From the NCBI RefSeq assembly GCF_041146395.1, contig NC_090996.1:35178738-35242737 (forward strand): a DNA stretch of 64,000 nucleotides, written 5' to 3'. A program made the position numbers and the translations under genes. The stretch's first letter is position 1. Each line of letters begins with the position of its first letter. The stretch comes from Eulemur rufifrons. Lineage: Eukaryota; Chordata; Mammalia; Primates; Lemuridae. Positions 61,101-64,000 of this stretch are shown in pieces. A model generated the notes under the pieces. The model was not told where the DNA came from. It searched no databases and saw only the letters and a list, made by a program, of their open reading frames with translations.

Positions 61101-63078
61101 ACCCCCAAGCTCAAGGACGAAGACTTCCCCAGTCTCTCCGCCTCCGCTTCCTCCTTCTCCACGGCGGCAGCCCTGGGGCCTGTGGGGCTGGCGCTGGTGT
61201 ACCCTGTTCCTGCCAGAGGCAGAGGCAGGAACACCTTCCAGGAGGAGGACTTTCCCGCCCTGGTGTCCTCAGCGTCCAAGCCCAGCACCGCCCCCACCAG
61301 CCTCATCTCTGCCTGGAACAGCAGCTGCAGCAAGAAGGTGGCGCAGCCCACCCCAGCGGTCCAGGCTGCCGGTGGCGGCAGCCAGCCCACCAGGAAGGCT
61401 GGGAAGGGGAGCAGGGGCAAGAAGGGCGGCCCACCCGCCGTGGAGGAGGAGGAGGGCTCGCAGGAGCTGCGGAGCGCACGTTCCACGGTCTCTGCCTCCT
61501 CCCTGTTGGCGCCGGCCTCCGCCCAGACCTCCAAGGTCAGCAGAAAGAAGAAGGTGGGCTCCGAAAAGCCCAGTGCCACGTCACCCCAGCCACTGCCCCC
61601 CAGCTGCCCTGCAAAACCCCTCGGGGCTGAGCAGGTCCCCGAAGCTCCCGCCAGCAGAGGTGAAGGGACAGTTGCTGTCATCAACGGACACGCAGAGGGC
61701 CCAGTCCTGGCACGGGGTGCCCCCAAGGAACCCCCTGGGCTCCCAAGGCCCCTGGGGCCCCTCCCTTGCCCCACGCCCCAGGAAGACTTCCCAGCGCTCG
61801 GCGGACCCTGCCCACCCCGGATGCCTCCTCCCCCAGGTGCGTGCGCTGGGCTCAGGCTTGTTCCTCAGATGTCTGGGGTGGGGCCAGGGTAGCAGAGCGA
61901 GGCCAGAGCAGGTGGGCACAGACTGGAGCATGGCCCGCAGGCGTGAGGTGTGGGGAAGCCTGTGCCCTGGCTCCCGGCAGCCTCTGCCAGCTGCAGCGCG
62001 TCAGGATGCAGGGACAGCCATCTGCGACCCACATGGCCTCGGGCCACCCCTTGACTGCTCTGTGTCACTTTCCTCCCCATGGAACAAGAGACTGTAGTGC
62101 CTTGTAGGGCTGCGGGCGTGTGAGGGCGGCGCAGGTGCTGGCCCTGGGCTGCTCTGCGGCAGGTGTGGCCAGTGAGGGTCACGCCCAGGCCTTGTCCTGC
62201 CACCCCTACAGGCTTCAACGCTGTGGTGCTCCTGAAGGGCACACCACCCCCACCCCCGCCAGGGCTGGCGCCCCCCGTCAGCAAGCCACCCCCCGGCTTC
62301 TCTGGCCTCCTGCCCAGCCCCCACGCGGCCTGTGTCCCCAGCCCCACCACCACCACGAAAGCGTAAGTGCAGGTGGGCTGCCTGGCCCGCGCCGCTGGGG
62401 GCTGGGGGAAAGGTGCCCTCCCCTTGGGCCACCCTGAAGGCTGAGGCCTCCACTGCCTCCTCTTCCTGTCCTGACTGACCCCCAGGCCCAGGCTGCCGCC
62501 TGTACCACGGACCTACCTGGTCCCCGAGAACTTCCGGGAGAGGAACCTGCAGCTCATCCAGTCCATCAGGGACTTCCTGCAGAGCGACGAGGCCCGCTTC
62601 AGCGAGTTCAAGAGCCACTCGGGGGAGTTCAGACAGGTCAGGGGCCAGGGGTGCGGGGGGCTGGCCTGCCTGTCCAGGGCCAGGCCTGGGGCGGAGTGAC
62701 TGAGTCTGGCTCTCCGCGTGGCAGGGCATGATCTCTGCTGCCCAGTACTACAAGAGTTGCCGGGACCTGCTCGGGGAGAACTTCCAGAAGATCTTTAACG
62801 AGCTGCTGGTGCTGCTGCCCGACACCGCCAAGCAACAGGAGCTGCTGTCTGCTCACGCCGACTTCCACAGCCGGGAGAAGCCTCCTGGCGCCAAGTCCAG
62901 GAAGAATAAGAAGAGTGCGTGGCAGACCGACACCCGGCAGGCGGGCCTGGATTGCTGCGTGTGCCCCACCTGCCAGCAGGTCCTTGCTCACGGAGACGTC
63001 AGCAGCCACCAGGCGCTGCACGCCGCCCGGGACGATGACTTCCCCTCCCTGCAAGCCATTGCCAGGATCATCACGTAG
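52153..63078 (+). CDS. ZNF598: E3 ubiquitin ligase ZNF598 (collided-ribosome sensor)
   Basis: RING E3 that detects collided ribosomes, ubiquitinates 40S proteins eS10 and uS10, and starts ribosome-associated quality control; it also recruits the GIGYF2-4EHP repressor. Exons: 52153-52368, 57923-58035, 58587-58716, 59042-59253, 59345-59562, 60038-60146, 60534-60721, 60888-60972, 61085-61836, 62212-62362, 62486-62636, 62725-63078; 2679 nt, 892 aa (human 904). RING: C27, C30/31, C42, H44, C47, C50, C63, C66. C2H2-type fingers lie in exons 3-5 (e.g. C117, C120, H135, H140). A charged/Lys-rich stretch covers about 334-395. FPSL/FPAL repeats lie in exon 9. Two GYF-binding PPPGL/PPPGF motifs are at 689-693 and 700-704. 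A C-terminal CPTCQQV-H-x-H finger-like segment ends ARIIT. All introns are GT-AG; phases close. ATG context ACCATGG is optimal. Confidence 0.97.
55354..55602. repeat. Tandem triplication, 83-bp unit
   Basis: Three near-identical copies begin with CCTTCC(A/G)TGTGATCAGG at 55354, 55437 and 55520 and end near GGCTCAGTGGGCA(C/T)CCT. Copies differ at only a few positions, so the duplication is recent. Intronic (ZNF598 intron 1). Confidence 0.95.
56364..56417. repeat. Tandem triplication, 18-bp G-rich unit
   Basis: GCCGTGGGGGTGTGGCCC repeated three times without change, at 56364, 56382 and 56400, in ZNF598 intron 1. The G-runs could form a G-quadruplex on the transcribed-sense strand. Confidence 0.95.
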
Positions 63079-63660
63079 CTCCCGCCGGCATGGACGGGCG
63101 CCGTCACACCCGTGAGCATCCTTTCTCCTTCCTTCGTCCTCCTGGCTGCCAGGCGGCCAGGAGGGGCCCTGGTGAGGCCGCCTGCTCATCCTTTCGGGTG
63201 GCCGGGCCCACCAGGGAGTGGCCAGGAAGGTCTACCCTGCCTGTCAGCACTCTGCCACGCAGAAGTTCCGTCCCCTGTGTCGGCAGTGGTCTTGGTTTCT
63301 ATTCTGCTTTTGGAAGGCGCCAGGGGAGGGAAGGGCTGGGGTGCAGAGACGTGTCCCTGCTGTCAAAGCCAGAGGTCACAGCGGCCTGATCTGGGCCCTC
63401 TGGAAGCTGAAGGCTGCAGCACCTGCGGCCCCAGACCCGGCAGCTGTGGGTCCACTGGTGCTGGAGTCAGATGTCACATGTGTTGTGTAAACAGTTGGCT
63501 GTTCCGTGATTCAAGAATGTTCAGGATTAAAAACAGACACGAAATTGTGCTACTTGAAGTTGAATCTTTTTATGAGACAAGCTGAATCTAGGATCTCAAA
63601 TTGCCTCTGGCCTTTTATAAGACAGTTTATCTTCAAATAAATTTATTTTGCAATACTGCA
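63079..63660 (+). other. ZNF598: ZNF598 3'UTR
   Basis: About 580 nt from the TAG at 63076-63078 to cleavage near 63,655-63,660 (GCAATACTGCA). The last 150 nt are A/T-rich with an ATTAAA near 63,525 and the main signal at 63,636. Confidence 0.8.
63636..63647. terminator. ZNF598: Palindromic poly(A) signal AATAAATTTATT, readable on both strands
   Basis: AATAAA at 63636-63641 serves ZNF598. The next six bases TTTATT are its exact reverse complement, so the minus strand also reads AATAAA here. In human the neighbouring gene SYNGR3 is convergent with ZNF598, so its transcript could end at the same 12 bp. The use on the minus strand is inference. Confidence 0.7.
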
Positions 63661-64000
63661 CCTAGCTGGCGTCCTGAGCTTCTCTTGCCTCCCGAGTGCA
63701 CCCGAAGCCGTATTCAGAAGTGGGGGGGGGTGTCTCTGGGACACTGTGGCAAAGTAACTTATCCTCAGTTATCTGGATCTAGTTCACTGAAACCCCTGCT
63801 TTCTGCTTCAAACACATAAACAGCAAAAAGGTCCTAAACACACAGCCACGTTCAAACCAGGCAAAGAAAACGTCCCTGGATAAGAAACAACAGATTTTGG
63901 TGACGAAGGGACAAAGCCAGTGGCCTGCAGAGGAGCCGGGCCGGAGCCGCATGGCTGCGTTGGCACTGCCCGCCTGAAGCCGAGGCCTTGGACAGTGGCA
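63661..64000. other. Right flank; possible 3'UTR of a convergent minus-strand gene (SYNGR3 by synteny)
   Basis: No coding exon is seen in either strand. If SYNGR3 lies to the right as in human, this stretch would be its 3'UTR on the minus strand. Nothing in the sequence itself proves this. Confidence 0.35.

Noticed and set aside
63661..64000. SYNGR3 coding exon expected by synteny
   Set aside because: No frame on the minus strand resembles synaptogyrin; at most 3'UTR is present, so no CDS was called.

Overview
This is nuclear DNA from a primate, most likely a lemur or another strepsirrhine. The genes have introns, CpG-rich promoters and mammalian polyadenylation signals. Several Alu elements carry a middle segment with an extra A/T-rich stretch (GAAATTATATAGACAGCTAAA followed by ATATATA) and the left-half wording CCTAGCACTCTGGGAGGC, which I recognise as the lemur-type Alu. 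The gene order TSC2 - NTHL1 - SLC9A3R2 (NHERF2) - NPW - ZNF598 is the human 16p13.3 block, read here in the opposite orientation.

Layout. (1) 1-20,150: 5' part of TSC2 on the minus strand. It holds one non-coding exon and 19 coding exons (residues 1-740, about 40% of the protein), and runs off the left edge. (2) 20,062-20,303: a compact divergent CpG promoter shared by TSC2 and NTHL1, with a perfect GTCACGTGAC palindrome. (3) 20,304-26,500: complete NTHL1 on the plus strand (6 exons, 304 aa). (4) 27,280-40,013: complete SLC9A3R2 on the minus strand (7 exons, 337 aa), convergent with NTHL1. Its first intron holds a 2.1-kb minisatellite. (5) 40,300-45,100: intergenic, with a CpG-rich patch near 43,000-43,400. 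(6) 45,100-46,100: NPW on the minus strand, 2 exons, apparently starting at CTG rather than ATG. (7) 46,100-52,000: intergenic, rich in old repeats. (8) 52,153-63,660: complete ZNF598 on the plus strand (12 exons, 892 aa), ending at a palindromic AATAAATTTATT. (9) 63,660-64,000: flank without visible coding sequence; in human the next gene is SYNGR3, convergent with ZNF598.

All exon boundaries were placed by hand from recognised protein homology, splice sites and reading phase. The phases and lengths close for every gene, and the cumulative TSC2 coding lengths (648, 774, 848, 975, 1119, 1257, 1361, 1443, 1599, 1716, 1839, 1946, 2097, 2220) equal the human exon boundaries as I remember them. 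The genes are not an operon and do unrelated jobs: mTORC1 control, base-excision repair, PDZ scaffolding, a neuropeptide, and ribosome-collision ubiquitin ligation. The only evident shared regulation is the TSC2/NTHL1 promoter and possibly shared 3' ends. I found no coding system unknown to mammalian biology. The points most worth following are the CTG start of NPW, the CLEAR-type palindrome in the TSC2/NTHL1 promoter, a GC-AG intron in TSC2, the higher-order minisatellite in SLC9A3R2, and the palindromic poly(A) signal after ZNF598.
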